A stretch of DNA of 64,000 nucleotides from Thalassia testudinum (GCA_037157565.1 JAZHRO010000003.1:74092501-74156500); one strand, 5' to 3'; shown: positions 33,548-46,170, numbered from the stretch's first letter. Numbers and translations are program-made. Notes: generated by a model not told the origin, from the letters alone.

Positions 33548-35746
33548 TGACAGAGCTGCTTTCGTGCATTTTAATGTCATTGGAAATTGTAGTATAGTCG
33601 CCCTAAACGTTCATCAAAAATAATTTCTAAAGAGATAACGAGACTTTGAGTCCTGGTCGTTCATCTCTGGGAGATGTTTGTTGAAATCTGAAATCGATCT
33701 TTTATCGCTCTACTTATTTACATGTCGCATGGCAGTTTATGATTATTATGTATTTAAGTACGACATGCTTAGATGCAAGAATATTAGGAATTAGAAATAG
33801 GCAACTTTAATCACACAAAATATATTGCAATAAGCTCATGGTGATTCTCAACACATAGACATATATATATGAAAAATTTTCTTTCATTCATTCAAGAGAG
33901 TGTTTGCAACATGGAAGGTAGAGGAAAGCTTGTAAAGAAAATCTTGAAATCATAAAACTAGCTAACAGAAAATGATCGCATACAGGAATCTATGGGGGGG
34001 ATTTTGCATGCATCATTGGGGGATAATAAGAGCTACACTTGTAAGCAGTAAATGAAAGTAGTAAACTATGAAGAGCTAAGTTACTAATCTAGCAGAAAAG
34101 AACAGCATTCAGAGGTGGGCTCTAATGTCCTTCGAGTGGCTAAGTGGAGAACGAGGGGCGGCCAATGGTTCTTACACTGGCCCTTCGGGAGAGGTTGGGG
34201 AGATGATATAGCAACCGGGCATGGAGATGGTGGTTTTCATGGTGGTCCTCCTCGTGGAGGTGGAGTGGAGATGAATGTGGCTATCCTAAGTGGAATGAAT
34301 GAAAAGAAAATGGATGAAGCCAAGAGTGGACGGCTGTAAATGGCCACCCCTTAAGTCTTTTTGTAGACCAAAGGGAGTATCTCTAGGGAAGTGTGGAGCT
34401 CTCTAAAGAGAGTCCCAAGTGTGGCCAACAAAGTGCTTTTTAGATCCACACAAAGTGGATCTCAATTTGATTGTCTCCTGGTTGTTAAATTTGGCAACCA
34501 AGAGTGGCGGCACTTGAAGAGAGTTCTAGAGAACTCTAGATGGGTGTGTGTGCATGAATTTGTGTGTGTGTGAGTGTGTGGCCGTGCCCTTGGTGTCTAA
34601 GTGATATTGGTTAGGTCCTAAGGGGTTTAGGCAGGTGTACGTCATGAATTAGGGTTGCAAACCCTAATTGCTAAGGGGAAATTGCAATTAAACTTAACCC
34701 AAGTTTAATTGAGTGAGTGTGAACTTAATTGAGAGTGAAATAACTCAATTAGTTTGGGCTTAGGTCAATTGGACTCTCACTGAGTAAAATTGGACTTGTA
34801 TGGGTTGAGATTTGAGCTCAATTGGACTCATTGAGTCCAATTGGCTTAGGTAATGGTAATTGACTATGATCTAAGTAAATTGGGTTTGGTGAGGACCTAA
34901 TTAGGTCCTTAGGGAGGTATAGAGGTGATGTACTAGGGTTAGGGTACCTTTATTTGGGTTCCTATGGTGTTGGAATTGGGTCTAAGGAGCTAGAGATCCA
35001 AGGTCAAGGCTTGAATCTCAAAATAGGAACTGGTGAGCAGTTCTAGACGTCCAAAAATGGAATTAAACATCTTGTACTAAAAAATTAGAAGTCCAGACTT
35101 GTTGTCTGGACGTCCATTCAGAGTCAGGAAGAATTCAACGTTCTGTCTTGGGTATTCTGCAGAAATTGGACGTCTGACAAAGTGTTTGGACGTCCAATAA
35201 CACTCTATAAGTGGGTTTAAGGTGTGCGGGAGTTGGCTAAGGGTTTTGGACGTCCTATAACTTATTTGGATGTCCAGATAAGGGTTGGAACTAAGGTTTT
35301 AGGGTTTCCTAGGGTGCGATGACCTAATCTAAGGGTAGCTAATGCATGGGGGAAGTCTCTAGGCTATCCTAGGGCTAGGATGGACCTAAGCTCTTCATAT
35401 TTTTTTTCTTTATTCCTATTTAATACAGTAGCATACCTTAACTCCCCCGCATTATTATATCCTACATCTACTCTAGGTCTTCCGCTCCAAGTTTGCTGCA
35501 ACACCCATTATTCTTCTATCCTCCTGATCCAGCTTCAGATCTAGCTCCAGACCCAGCTTCAGATCCAACTTATTACCTGTAATTGATGTAATGCACCTAA
35601 TCATCTCATTACAACATTATTTTATGCATAGCTAAAGGAAAGCAGTAAAGATGCAGATAATACTTATGCATGCATGAATTACCCTAACTTATGCTTAGTC
35701 TTAGCCTAATTTAGGTCTATTAAGACCTATGGTTGCTGTGCAATCA
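33548..35746 (-). repeat. Element A 5' LTR (right copy)
   Basis: Matches 4810-6990 with many point differences and small indels. Its TATA site has decayed to TACAAAAA near 34360. It ends CAATCA at 35746. Confidence 0.85.
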
Positions 35747-37170
35747 ACCACAACCTAGTTCGCATCTGCAGACATCAAACTCTGGGTCTGGATGATTTTG
35801 TTTTCACCTCCTTGGCGAAGACCAATCTTGTTTGTGCATCATGCCCAGCGGAAGGCACTAAACTCAGAACTTCCAGGGAGGCAACCCAGAGGATTCAAGC
35901 TGATTGGATTCATGATTATAACTCAGGTGATTTCTTTCCTTACTCCCATGCATACATTTATTTTTCCAATGATGACATTGTCCAACATAGGCATGGGGGG
36001 GTGGTAATCCATCGGATCTGAGTACAAAATTGTCAGCTTGAACTAGTTTTATTTCTTTTTATCAAAACAAAAAAAAATTAAATTAGGAAAAGAAAACTTA
36101 GGTATTAGAAGCTTGCTGACTTCAGGAAATTTTACGTTAGGGACCTAATCGCTAAGAACCTTCAGGTCTTCAGACTTAGTCAGTTTAGTTATCCACTAAA
36201 GTGTGGACTTAATCTCGAGTCCTTACCACCTGAATATATATTAATCTGGTCAATAAAGTAAGGTCATAAGTATATGACTTATCAACTGGCCATCTGATTT
36301 GGGGTGATTTTTAGTCTAAGCATCTATGCATGTTTTACAGTAACTCACTCATCAGCAGTTCTAATGGAAATTGGGTAGCTAACGAACCTTCTAAGGTGGT
36401 ATGGCTAGCAAGTATTTGTGGCTAACAACCCATTAACAGGTTGTCCAGGGCCGAGTCACAGGGCCATTCTCTTTCACTACTGCCTTTAGGTAAATCTTAG
36501 ATCAGGAAAGACACCTACTTAAAAAGAAAGGAAAGAAAAATAAAATAGAAAAGGAGAAAAGGAAAAAAAAGCCACACTTCATTGCACAAGTAGGGCTTGC
36601 ACGTTGTTGTGGGTAACAACCCATTGGCAGGTTGTTGAGATCCCAACTCATAAAATTCACATGAATTACAAAGCACTTAAGGAAGAAGCAAGGAAGTAGC
36701 ATAATCTGGGGAGATATACTCTGGGTTCACCCTTGTGTTGACCCCACAAAAATAAAAGTAGGGAGAAAGCTACTGGTAAGATAAATACAACTTTAGGAAA
36801 CATTTTTTTCTTTCGGGTCACCTAGGGGCATAGAAGCCCGAAGTTCATTTTAATTGCCATTGAGTGAGTCTATCACTTTCACAATAAGATGCTTAGTACT
36901 AAGAATCCTTTTCGACTCTTGGGTGGATTGGGTAGCCATAAAAATTTACCCTGAAATCCTCAACAGCGAAAATCCAAAAATTAATTAGAAAAGAGGAAAA
37001 AAGGTAAAAGTATGTATTTGCTTCTATATAGAATAAGGTGAGGACTCGGGCGGTCGACATTTTGGCAGGTAACCCAGGCACTATTGAGTCTTAGCGAGTT
37101 AGGTTCTTAGTAGAAATTTCCTCCAGTTGACAAACAACTTCTACCCAAGCAATCAATTCCTAATCAAACC
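35747..37170 (+). other. Element C 3' non-coding region
   Basis: Resumes the element split at 4809. It has the conserved blocks of B and D, including GGGAGGCAACCCA (35877-35889), the paired module at about 36405-36460 and 36590-36655, and the CTCATTGAGTGAG-type text before the stem-loop. No gene. Confidence 0.7.
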
Positions 37171-37205
37171 TTGCTAGGGACTAGCAAGGGGTGGGCATGG
37201 GGGTA
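37171..37205 (+). promoter_or_regulatory. Stem-loop and polypurine tract of element C
   Basis: TTGCTAGGGACTAGCAA at 37171-37187, then GGGGTGGGCATGGGGGTA to the LTR start TGATGACTC at 37206. Confidence 0.8.
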
Positions 37206-38261
37206 TGATGACTCTACAATGTCTTGGGTTAATATTATCAATTAGAGTCAAATTCAGGGGTACTTCTAAGATAATGACATTATAATGGGCTCAGGAGCAT
37301 TGCATGCATTTTGCATGATCTTTACATTTTAATCGCTTGGAATGAATGTTCAATGATCATGTGCAAAAGCCCATTTTGAAATAGGTCTTAGATGAGCGAT
37401 AGCACAATACAGATGGATCGCACCTCAATTTCACAATTATGGCACGGTGCAGCTGGAGCAGCAGCAACACAAGTGCACGTGCGAGGCAGCAATGTGCTCG
37501 AGCATGCGAAGACCAGCATAGCGCTAGTGCATGCGAGCAGCACGGTGTGCACGACACGAGCACGTGAGGTGTCCTACAGCAGGGTGCGTGGGCAGGGGCA
37601 ATGGCGATGCTTGCAATGAATCTTCAGCAATGTCTTTGAATGTCACTGTTGACCGGAGGATGAATTTAAGCCTTCTCCTCAACTATAAAAAGGGACTTAT
37701 CCCTCCCATTTGCATCCATGTTCTACCTAAGCAACTCCACCAGTCCTTAGAGCTCCAAGCAAGGTTGTGAAGATGTCGAGCAATCGATGGAGGCCCCTCC
37801 ACCACCGTGGCTGCCTTGCATCTCCACTTAGCTACTTTTTTGTTTATTATTTGTGTTGCTTCAGCTTTTATCTACCATTGTAGTTGTAGAAATGAATCTT
37901 TTATGTAATATATGCTCTATTCTATTATCATATTTGTCTCTTCCGAAGTTAGATATGCTCGAATCATCATAATGATTTTCTTACCCTATCTCTCTCTTTC
38001 TCTTCCTCTCTCTCCATCTCTCTCTCTCCTTTTCTTTCTCGTTCTAGCTGGTTTGCAAGAGAAACAAATGATGAATCTTTGTGTTACAAAGCAAGTATTT
38101 GATCTAATTTCATGCCTCCCTTTGTTTGACACTCAAACTCACATCTCTTTATTCTTATTTAAAATTGACATCGTAAAATGTGCTATAATGAACGATTTAA
38201 CACAAATGCATCCAGTGAACATCATATATTGCCTTCGGCTCCTTTACCGGGTTCTTGCAAG
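37206..38261 (+). repeat. Element C 3' LTR
   Basis: Starts TGATGACTC after the polypurine tract. It has TATAAAAA at 37684-37691, a CT-rich tract (37980-38040) and the U5 motif GCCTCCCTTTGTTTGACACTC at about 38115. The end near 38261 is inferred from the spacing of that motif in B and D; the partner LTR was not found. Confidence 0.65.
37684..37691 (+). promoter_or_regulatory. TATA box of element C LTR
   Basis: TATAAAAA in the context CTCAACTATAAAAAGGGAC, matching the D LTR context. Confidence 0.6.
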
Positions 38262-38640
38262 ACAATAAATCAAAGAAGGAAGTTAGGTTAGAAAAATATG
38301 TATGTAAGGCAGGAAAATGAAAAAAAACCAAAGAGCGTTGTCTCCCCGGCAACGACGCAAAAATTGTTGCATCGAAAATTCTTCACCAAAATTCTTCGCG
38401 TCCAAATCAAAATTCTACTTTTATCCCACTCTCTTAGAAAAGAATGCCCTGGTGAACTAAACCTAGACATGCTACATTCTATGCACGGGTGGTCTAACCG
38501 CCGGGTTAAAGAAACCTCTAGGTAGTTTTTGTGGGCCTTAGAAACCTTCGCAACAGACTCAAACGAAAGCTTGTTAGGTTTGGATCTTGATTGATACTTG
38601 TGTTCCTGTAGCCCAATTTTTAGCATTCTAGCCTAACTTC
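38262..38640 (-). mobile_element. Inverted leader, primer site and U5 fragment
   Basis: Minus-strand piece of an LTR element. Leader is at 38262-38342, similar to the F leader (CTTTGG, then T-rich, then CATTTTCCTGCC). Primer site is at 38343-38360. To the right lies U5-like text to about 38640 with a diverged U5 motif near 38430-38460. Directly after it comes a plus-strand 3' end with polypurine tract. Orientation thus flips within about 100 bp. Confidence 0.55.
38343..38360 (-). promoter_or_regulatory. tRNA-Asp primer site, isolated and inverted
   Basis: The plus strand reads TCCCCGGCAACGACGCAA, two mismatches to the tRNA-Asp 3' end. Confidence 0.75.
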
Positions 38641-38712
38641 TAAAAAGTAAGAAGAATCAGCAATCTAAACTTCAATGGATGGTATAGAACACTAATTCCT
38701 TTCATAAGATTT

Positions 38713-38748
38713 TGCTAAGGGACTAGCAAAAGTTAGGCATGGGGGTAT
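38713..38748 (+). promoter_or_regulatory. Stem-loop and polypurine tract before E1 LTR
   Basis: TTGCTAAGGGACTAGCAA at 38713-38730 (6-bp stem), then GTTAGGCATGGGGGTA to the LTR at 38749. Confidence 0.75.
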
Positions 38749-40341
38749 GATGATAACATCATCATCAGCCATAAGTAGCTTTAATTAGTCAGAATCAATT
38801 GACAAATGCTCCTAGAAAATAACAGGAGAGTCATAATTCATTGAACATCCATTTTGAGAAGAGTGCATTAAATCAGAGTTAAATGTACCATTTTAGTAGA
38901 AGATCATGAAATTATAGTAATCATGGGATTTCCCAGGGGTTAGTTAAAGGTTATACATTCATTAATGACTAATAAGAGTGTTCGTGCAGATAGAAATGGG
39001 TTTTCACACATTTTAAGAACCAACACAACACCCGAAACCATAATTTCAGACATTCCTAATTAATAGAGGTTCTCATCAAGATAAAATACACGTAAAGCTT
39101 CAAAAATTCATAGAAAAATATTCCATAAGGTTTGGTGCCCTTGATTTGACCTTTGGAACCCATTTTTACTTAAAATAGAGTCTCAGATAGGAAGTTGCTC
39201 TAATTTGGGTTTCTACATAAATTTCCTAACCAAACTTGGTCAAAATGAAAATCTAAATTCACCATCAGATTTCTTTCGTCAAAATTAATTTTGTACCAAA
39301 ATTTGGGCTCAATCAGAGATCATCTTGACCTAGTTTACATTTTTGTCTAGTGTTACTCTTTTTCTTTTAATCAGCCCCTCAACTATCGAAAATCCTAATG
39401 AATAGGCCCCCAACTTTTTCATCTTCTTCACCAACAGGTCCTTGTCATCTTCTCTTATGCATAATCGTCAAACCCTCCATGCCCCGACCTGCAATTTGGC
39501 ATTTCTCCCTGATTTCACGACGAAACCCTTCAAAAATTAGAAGTGGAACTCCTAAAGAAATCCCTGTCAATCTAAACTTTATCTCACCTTCCAATTCGTG
39601 CTCTAGAGGTCATGCAAACTCTAGGAAGTTCCAAATCCCAATCCCTAATTTATCAAGACTTCAAGCTTGTTTCCAAGCTTACAAGCTCGTCTAATGCCCT
39701 CCATCGAATACCACATCCTCCACACTTCACCTCCATTAGCATCTACCCTCCACACACCGCCAAACTCCACACAAACACCACCATCAAAGTCACCAACATC
39801 AAGTGATGCTTTTAAGGCATTCTAAAGTGGCCATGAGGCCGTCCTTTGTGTTTCAGGTGATCATCGTTCTTCGCCACCACTGCCATCATCTCCAGCATTA
39901 CTCTCAGTCCTCTAATGAAGCTTAAGGCGTAATTGAACCTCCAGCCTTGACGCAACTCCTCCAAGTGCTTGGTCCAGACCTCCAATTGAAGACCCAAAGT
40001 CCTATATGCTCCAATTGAAGAAGGCATTGCTGCGGTCTTGCGTGAGAAAGAAGAAGTGGCTTTAGTGCCACATCAGGCGTGAAAGAATCCCAACACGCCC
40101 ATATATTATTTTCGTGCTTTTACCTGTCCACCAAAGCATTGAGGGGTCGGGTCCCTCCTCACATACGCCTCGCACCTTGGCTACCCACACACCCGACAGC
40201 CCTGGTCCCTTAAGCTCGTGACCCGGTAACCCCATTATCCAGATCCAATTTGACTTAGGATTTGAGAGGGAAGAAGGGGAGGAACATTATTGCAAGTGTG
40301 TGGCAGGGTTTTGCTCTCTGTACTTGTGCCCTATGTGACAC
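38749..40341 (+). repeat. E-type LTR, first copy (E1)
   Basis: Starts TGATGATAAC directly after a polypurine tract, so it is a 3' LTR on the plus strand. It is homologous in the same orientation to 61105-62848 and, in part, to 49911-51440. Element D interrupts it at 40341, and no clear continuation was recognised beyond 47696. Short ORFs within it are not supported as genes. Confidence 0.7.
40337..40341. repeat. Target-site duplication of element D, left
   Basis: GACAC, exactly matched at 47692-47696. Confidence 0.85.
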
Positions 40342-40794
40342 AGATATAAACACATTTATTGAGGGTAAATTACCTATTCATGCATGTACCTAGGCTTAGA
40401 TTTGCATTTCATGTTATAAATATTGCATAGCATGCATCATTCTACATTTGGAGCAGTTGTATATAATTTAGGTTAATTGCTCCCCTTTTATGGTTAGGAG
40501 AGAAGGATATTTATTTCAGAGCCTCGGATTGACGATCTGACTGTATGAATCTGATGAAGACAACGATCGAAGTCCAATGCCTCTGAAATCGCCTCGATCG
40601 AAGTCCGTAGCACCATATGCAGTCCAAGGAAGATCATTGGCCAAGGGAATAGGAGACATAATTCAGAGCTTCAAATGATAAATCTGACCATGCGGATGGA
40701 TTCGAGTCAACGATTGTAGTCTAACAGTGCAAAAATTGCCTCAATCTAACCTCTGTAGTAGCCCCTACAGCAAAAAGAAGATGGATGGCCTAGA

Positions 40795-40812
40795 CTGCGC
40801 CACGTGGCGCAG
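40795..40812. promoter_or_regulatory. Perfect G-box palindrome in D U3
   Basis: CTGCGCCACGTGGCGCAG, an 18-bp perfect palindrome with CACGTG at its centre. It has decayed in the D 3' LTR (about 46625), but the same site in the element B LTRs keeps CACGTG. Confidence 0.6.
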
Positions 40813-41145
40813 CCCAGGCCACCTAGCACATGCACGCGTGTAGTAGCGCGGGTGTGCGTGCACACGCAGGCACACATGCGCACAGTGTAGCGCTAGAGTG
40901 TGGGCAAGCGCACACGGCAAAGGTGGGGGAGCACAGCGCCAGCTATGTGTAAGCTGGACTTACAACGACACATAAGCTGGACTTACAGTGATGCTTACAG
41001 CCATGGCTAATTCTTCGCATGCCAGCAAAGCCAACTGTGTTTGTGAGCGACCATGAGCAGGCATGAGCTACTCACAGCGACTCTTCCAACGACGGCCTGG
41101 ATGTCACTAATGGTCCCATACCTATTTTTGCCTCTTCTCCTCAAC

Positions 41146-41153
41146 TATAAAAA
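41146..41153 (+). promoter_or_regulatory. TATA box of element D 5' LTR
   Basis: TATAAAAA. In the 3' LTR the matching site (about 46975) has lost the TATA. Confidence 0.65.
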
Positions 41154-41865
41154 GATCTACACCCCCTCCCTTCTAAGCCATCTCTACCTACTCTACTACC
41201 ACCTACTCTCATGCTCTAGAAAGCCTACCAACACTCCATTAGAGCTTGTTCTCAAGCTCTCAAGGCACCTATTATTGTAGGAAACTCTGCCCCACCAAAT
41301 ACTCCTCCAACTTCCCATCCCCCTTAATAGGTCGGCTTAGAGCTGACCTCCCACCTCCATTCCGGTAGCAGATCATCTCCATCCTCTCACCTCCATTCTA
41401 GTGCCATGCCGAAGCTTTCCTCAATCCAACGTCATCCCGCTCCTCACCTCCATCGTCCCGCTCCTCACCTCCTTCGTTCGAGCTTCTGCCAGGCACCATC
41501 GTCTCGCTGAACAACCGATTGGAAAGATTTCCACTCACCTCCCTCTCTTTTTATGCTTTCATAGTTTATTGTAATTGACATTGGAAATAATATATATCAG
41601 ATTTGTTCCACATCTCTATCTTGTGATACGTTTGCTTGTTTTCTTCTTACAAAAATACAAAAAAGATGACAAAATCGTAAAATACCAAAAAGCAACAAAT
41701 TGAAGTGCGATTTTCAATTAAAGTAAACGGCACCTCCCTGTGTTTGACCCAAGACTCACATTTTTAGTTTTGGCATAAATTTTATTAGATCGATGTGTTT
41801 TGCAACTACGATGACAGGTTACTTGCAACCCTGATTTCTAACACGCGAAACACGCACGTCCATTT

Positions 41866-41883
41866 TAGCGTCGTTGCTGGGGA
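41866..41883 (+). promoter_or_regulatory. Element D primer-binding site
   Basis: TAGCGTCGTTGCTGGGGA, three transitions away from the tRNA-Asp complement. Confidence 0.8.
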
Positions 41884-42030
41884 GGCAACGAAATTAACTT
41901 TATTGTTTATTGCATTTCTTTGCATTTACATAGCACTAACCCTACTTGTCTTTGATCTACTGTCTTGCAGGTACCCTGGCATGGAGATCCAAGTGCGATA
42001 GACTGGGGTAAAGTGCAGGCAGAGTGTTAT

Positions 42031-43070
42031 GTAAGTGTCCCCCACACCACCCCCACCTTAGTTTCCATTCCATAACCTAATAACTCAAACCCAAATCAAC
42101 TTAGGTGCTTTTTATAAACCCTAGAATAAATTTGGTTGTTTGTTTGCCACCTCCACTCACATTGCTATCCACATAAATAAAAAAAAATGTGTTATCAGAT
42201 TGTGGAATTTTTTAAAGGCTACACAATTAACACCCACAACTTCATATCCTAAGGTGCACAATCACTTTGATTCTACCACTTAATCGGGATCTAACCTATG
42301 GACCTGGTACACTTCAACTAAATACACATAAGTGAGTAGAAATCTGAATAGGTTAAGCATTCTTATGTGCCTTAACTAGGTGGTGCAATAGACCAATTGA
42401 TTGAGCTATTTGGGCCGCACCACTCAATCTAAAACTGATCCATCAAGTTGCTTACCACTTAGGGTTGATTCTTAGGGCTGAACCAGGCACTCCACATTAT
42501 TTTCTATTTTTAAAGGAACATATCATCACCTGTGGCTTCAAAACATGGAGTGTTCTACTAAACCTTGGTTGAACCAACCTAAGAATTAAACCCTAAAAGC
42601 TACTAAACAAGGTTAAATCCTAAAAGATACATCATCTAATAACCTTGTTTGAGAACCCTGGTTGTGCTTGGACACACATTTTAACTGATCATTAAGGGCA
42701 CAACCCATCTAAAGCGCCCATCACATTCCTGAAGCACCATTGTCCCAAGCCTAACTAAAATTGATTAGATGTTGGCCCTAAGGACTAGTTCGCTCGTCGG
42801 GATCCAGCTTGAGATTGTTCAGGATTAACCTGCTTATACTAGTCAATCCGATGCCTAGCTAGTGGAGTAGCGTCAAATGACCGTGGCTGGGGGTACACTA
42901 AGAACTAGAGGCGAAAGCCAAAGGAGGAACCTTTCCCAGTCCCTCTTCTAACTGGTTGGATTGCCTGGACTTAAGTAGAGTAAATGTCCATAATCTTAGG
43001 ACGAATTCTGAGAGTCTATAGACCTTTAGGCTGCTCAACCTAAGGATAGGTTTGTATTTTTGTATTGCAG
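42031..43070 (+). other. Predicted leader intron of element D
   Basis: Donor GTAAGT at 42031-42036, acceptor TGTATTGCAG ending 43070; 1040 nt, ORF ATG at 43108. Confidence 0.5.
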
Positions 43071-43107
43071 GGCTCCTTTCTCTTCTGATTTCCTTCCTTA
43101 TTTAACC

Positions 43108-44543
43108 ATGTACCCTTCCACATCCTACACACATTTCACATCCTATCATCATACCACCACTTACCCCCAAGATGATTACTACCCTGACTTAACTTTTAAT
43201 TATCCATGCACTAGCTAGGATGGCTTTAATTGGCGATACGAATCTGGACCTCAGCATCCAAGGCCTAACCCTGGACAACAAGACTACGATTACTATCCTT
43301 CCCTGAGCTACAATGATTATAGATCTCCATCCTTTAATGACCAAACCAACCTAATCTACAATCAGGAAGGATACGATGATTATAACATAAATGCTCCTCA
43401 GTATTCCACTGAATATAGGTCACCACCATCCTTTGAGCAACCTTGAATGACCTACTTTCATGGAGGGACCCGAGAACCTCGACATCTTAACTGCCCTAGA
43501 TTTAACCCAAACCCACCCAAACCTGAATCGAACCAGTCGGTTCAGGTGAACCAGATCTAGGATAGGGTGTTGGATAATTTGATGAACACTATACAATCTT
43601 TAGAAGCTTAGCCAACACCATGCACTGAAACACTGGAGCCTATGATCAAAATGATTGATGAATTTAATAGTTCTTTATTGGATTTGTTCCAAAGTGTTAT
43701 GGATAGGGACCTAGGTGAGTTTCTTCTTGGGAAATTGTTGAGATTGAGGATGAAATTTGTGGTTGCCTAGTCAAATCTTGGGATGATTCTCAAGATGAAC
43801 AACCTTCAGGAGAGTCAATGTCTGAACCTGCTCAGGTGGCTGTCGGGGCAGATACATATTCTGAGACTGGAGATGACCAGGTTGGGCTAGAGCAACCCAT
43901 TGAGGATGAGTCAAGTTTCTCACCCGAGATCCTAGAGCCAGGGAATGACAAAAATATGTCTCCACGAACCGTGAAATGACATGATTTTGAGACATATATA
44001 AATGACGATCATGGTTTCTTTGATTCTGAGGGTGGGGAATCTGACGAACTATTTGATATCCCATTTATTTAAGATTTGGATTTGGTTGGGGCTAACTGGG
44101 AGGATTTGAATCCTCCTTTACTAGAAGATTCAATCAATAGCCGCATTCCTCATCTGCACCTCGAAGAGCTGACTTCTGACATCATTGTGCCCGAGTCAAT
44201 CTTGATTCAGCCATGATTACTGGACTTGGGAGAATCATATGGGGTGAATGATATGCTAGAGGTCCTGGAGCCTGAGTTCTTGATGTTTGAGGATAGAATT
44301 GTTGAAAAAAAAAATTGGGAGGCTAATTCTGAGGGAAGTTTGATTTTGGATCTAAGGGTTTCTGTTTACCGGAAACCACCTACTTTCTACCAAGACCCTT
44401 ACGATATCTTTCACATGCAACCCAAGCTTGAAATAACTGATTATTCTTATGAGCTAGATGTTAAGTGGACAACCGCACCTATTGAACCATCTTTACCCAT
44501 TGTCCAACACTTTGGTCTTGGGTTGCACACCACAAAATTGTAG
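43108..44543 (+). pseudogene. Element D homologue of the Y/N/Q-rich protein gene
   Basis: Reads from ATG 43108 with several in-frame stops (TAG at 43216, TGA at about 43446, TAG at about 43557) and frameshifts. It aligns with the element B gene throughout: the Tyr-rich N-terminus with SYNDYRSPSFNDQ and IYNQEGYDDYN, the helical middle (GEFLLGKLLRLRMKFVVA) and the C-terminus (FYQDPYDIFHMQPKLEITDY). The longest open piece is 44226-44543. It is less intact than B. Function unknown. Confidence 0.65.
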
Positions 44544-46135
44544 GCCCGGCCCCGCAAACACAACAACCTTCGATTCTAGGAGATTTTCATCCAGAACCTT
44601 AGAAGCACTCGACCCTAGGGCATGGGTCTGTACCATAATCTGGTCCATGTCTGTGGACATCTTCTGTTGGTGGGTTTATGGATCAATATTTTTATTTTGA
44701 TTCTGGCCCACACTTGTGAATTCTCAATTTCTTTGTTTGTACATTATGCCTAGCTGAAGGCATTAAACTCAGCACGTGTGTATACACTCTTCTCTCTGTA
44801 GAGCTTATTGAATTTTCACAACAGTCAGGTGATATTCTATTTACTTCACCCTTTTCATGTCTTTTTTTCTACAATGAGGACATTGCATCATTTAGGCATG
44901 AGGGGGTGGATAATCAATTCTTGAAATCATTATGTTAACTACGTAGAATTTCTTCTTGTTTCTTATAAAATTAAAAAAAAATTAAAAATTTAAAAATAGG
45001 ATAAAAAAAAGAAATTAGGAAAAGAGAACTTAGGCATTTGGAAGTTATTAACTTTAGGATATGATACGAGAGGACATAAACATTTCGACTCTTCAGGTCT
45101 TCGAGCTTAATTAGCCCAGGTGTCCACTCGAATGTGGACTTATTCTCGAGTCCTCGCCAAGTCAAATTCATTTTTAATTTGGCTAATAAATTGGGATGAT
45201 AAGTATGCGACTTATCAACCCGCTCACTGATTTGTGGGGATTTTAAGACTAAGCATCTGCACACTATTCGGACTAACTCACTTTCCGGTAGTTTTTACGG
45301 AAATTGGGTAGCTAATGGACCAACTTAGGAGGTATGGCTAGCAAGTTGTCGGTGGTAACAGCACATTGGTCGATTGTCCAGGGTCCAGCCACAAGACTAT
45401 TTTCGTTGTACTTCCTTTAGGTAAATCTTAGATCTGGGAAGCCACCTACTTTGAAAAAAAAAAGAACACTCAAAAAGAAATAAGAAAAAAAAGGAAAAAG
45501 GGGAAAATAGAAAAAAACAAATAAAACCACACTTCACCACACGAGTATGGCTGGCAAGTGGTTGGTGGTAATAGCTCATCGACCAATTGTCTAGAACCCA
45601 GCTCACTAAAAAAATGCACAATAATTCTGAAAACACTTAGGGAAGAAGTCGGGAAGTAGAATAAACCAGGGAAATATACATTAGGTTTGCTCTTGTGTTG
45701 ACCCCATAAATAAAACAAGTCTGGAGAAAGCAACTGATTGTAAAGATAAACCTTTAGGAAAGGTCACATAGGGTCGTAGAAACCCGAAGTCCTTCTTAAT
45801 GGTTGTTTTATGAGTCTATCACTTTTTCACAAAGATGCTTAGTACTTAAAGTCCTTTTCTAGTCTTGGGTGGATCGGGTAGCCGTAAAAAGTTATCCTGG
45901 AACTCTCAAGCTCAAAAAGTACAAAAAAGTTAGAGAAGTAGAAAAATTAAAAAAATGTATCTTCTCTTCTCAATTAATACAAGAACTTGGGTGGTTTGCA
46001 TTCTGCCAGACACCTAGGTACTGTTGAGTCTTCGTAGTTTAGGATCTTAGTCAAAATTTTCTATTGTTAATAAATGACTTAAGCCTAAGCGATCTAGTCC
46101 TAATTCTATTTTTCTACATAGCATATAGCTTAATT
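44544..46135 (+). other. Element D conserved 3' non-coding region
   Basis: Homologous to the matching regions of B and C, including the duplicated module at about 45345-45395 and 45550-45610. No gene. Confidence 0.6.
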
Positions 46136-46170
46136 TTGCTAGGGATTAGCAAAACATAAGCATGGGGGTA
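46136..46170 (+). promoter_or_regulatory. Stem-loop and polypurine tract of element D
   Basis: TTGCTAGGGATTAGCAA at 46136-46152. The one change from B turns the loop-closing pair into a G-U wobble, so the RNA stem is kept. Then ACATAAGCATGGGGGTA. Confidence 0.8.

Larger units (their letters stand above)
4810..35746 (-). mobile_element. Element A, old LTR retrotransposon with nested insertions
   Basis: A minus-strand element bounded by related LTRs at 4810-6990 and 33548-35746 and an imperfect 5-bp duplication (AACAC at 4805-4809, ACCAC at 35747-35751). Its 30.9 kb span is inflated by two later insertions, the Athila-like element (9343-22718) and element B (23401-31187). Without them and their duplicated target bases the element is about 9.8 kb. 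The interior has a degenerate tRNA-Asp primer site at 33528-33545, a broken ORF with no pol domain, a 3' non-coding region (7026-9301) and a polypurine tract beside 6990. It is non-autonomous. The LTRs differ at many positions, so it is older than the elements inside it. The left LTR start reads TA in place of TG. Confidence 0.85.
40342..41862 (+). repeat. Element D 5' LTR
   Basis: Starts AGATATAAAC, homologous to TGATATAAAC at 46171, and ends ACGTCCA. TATA at 41146-41153, perfect G-box palindrome at 40795-40812, U5 motif CACCTCCCTGTGTTTGACC near 41731. Confidence 0.93.
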
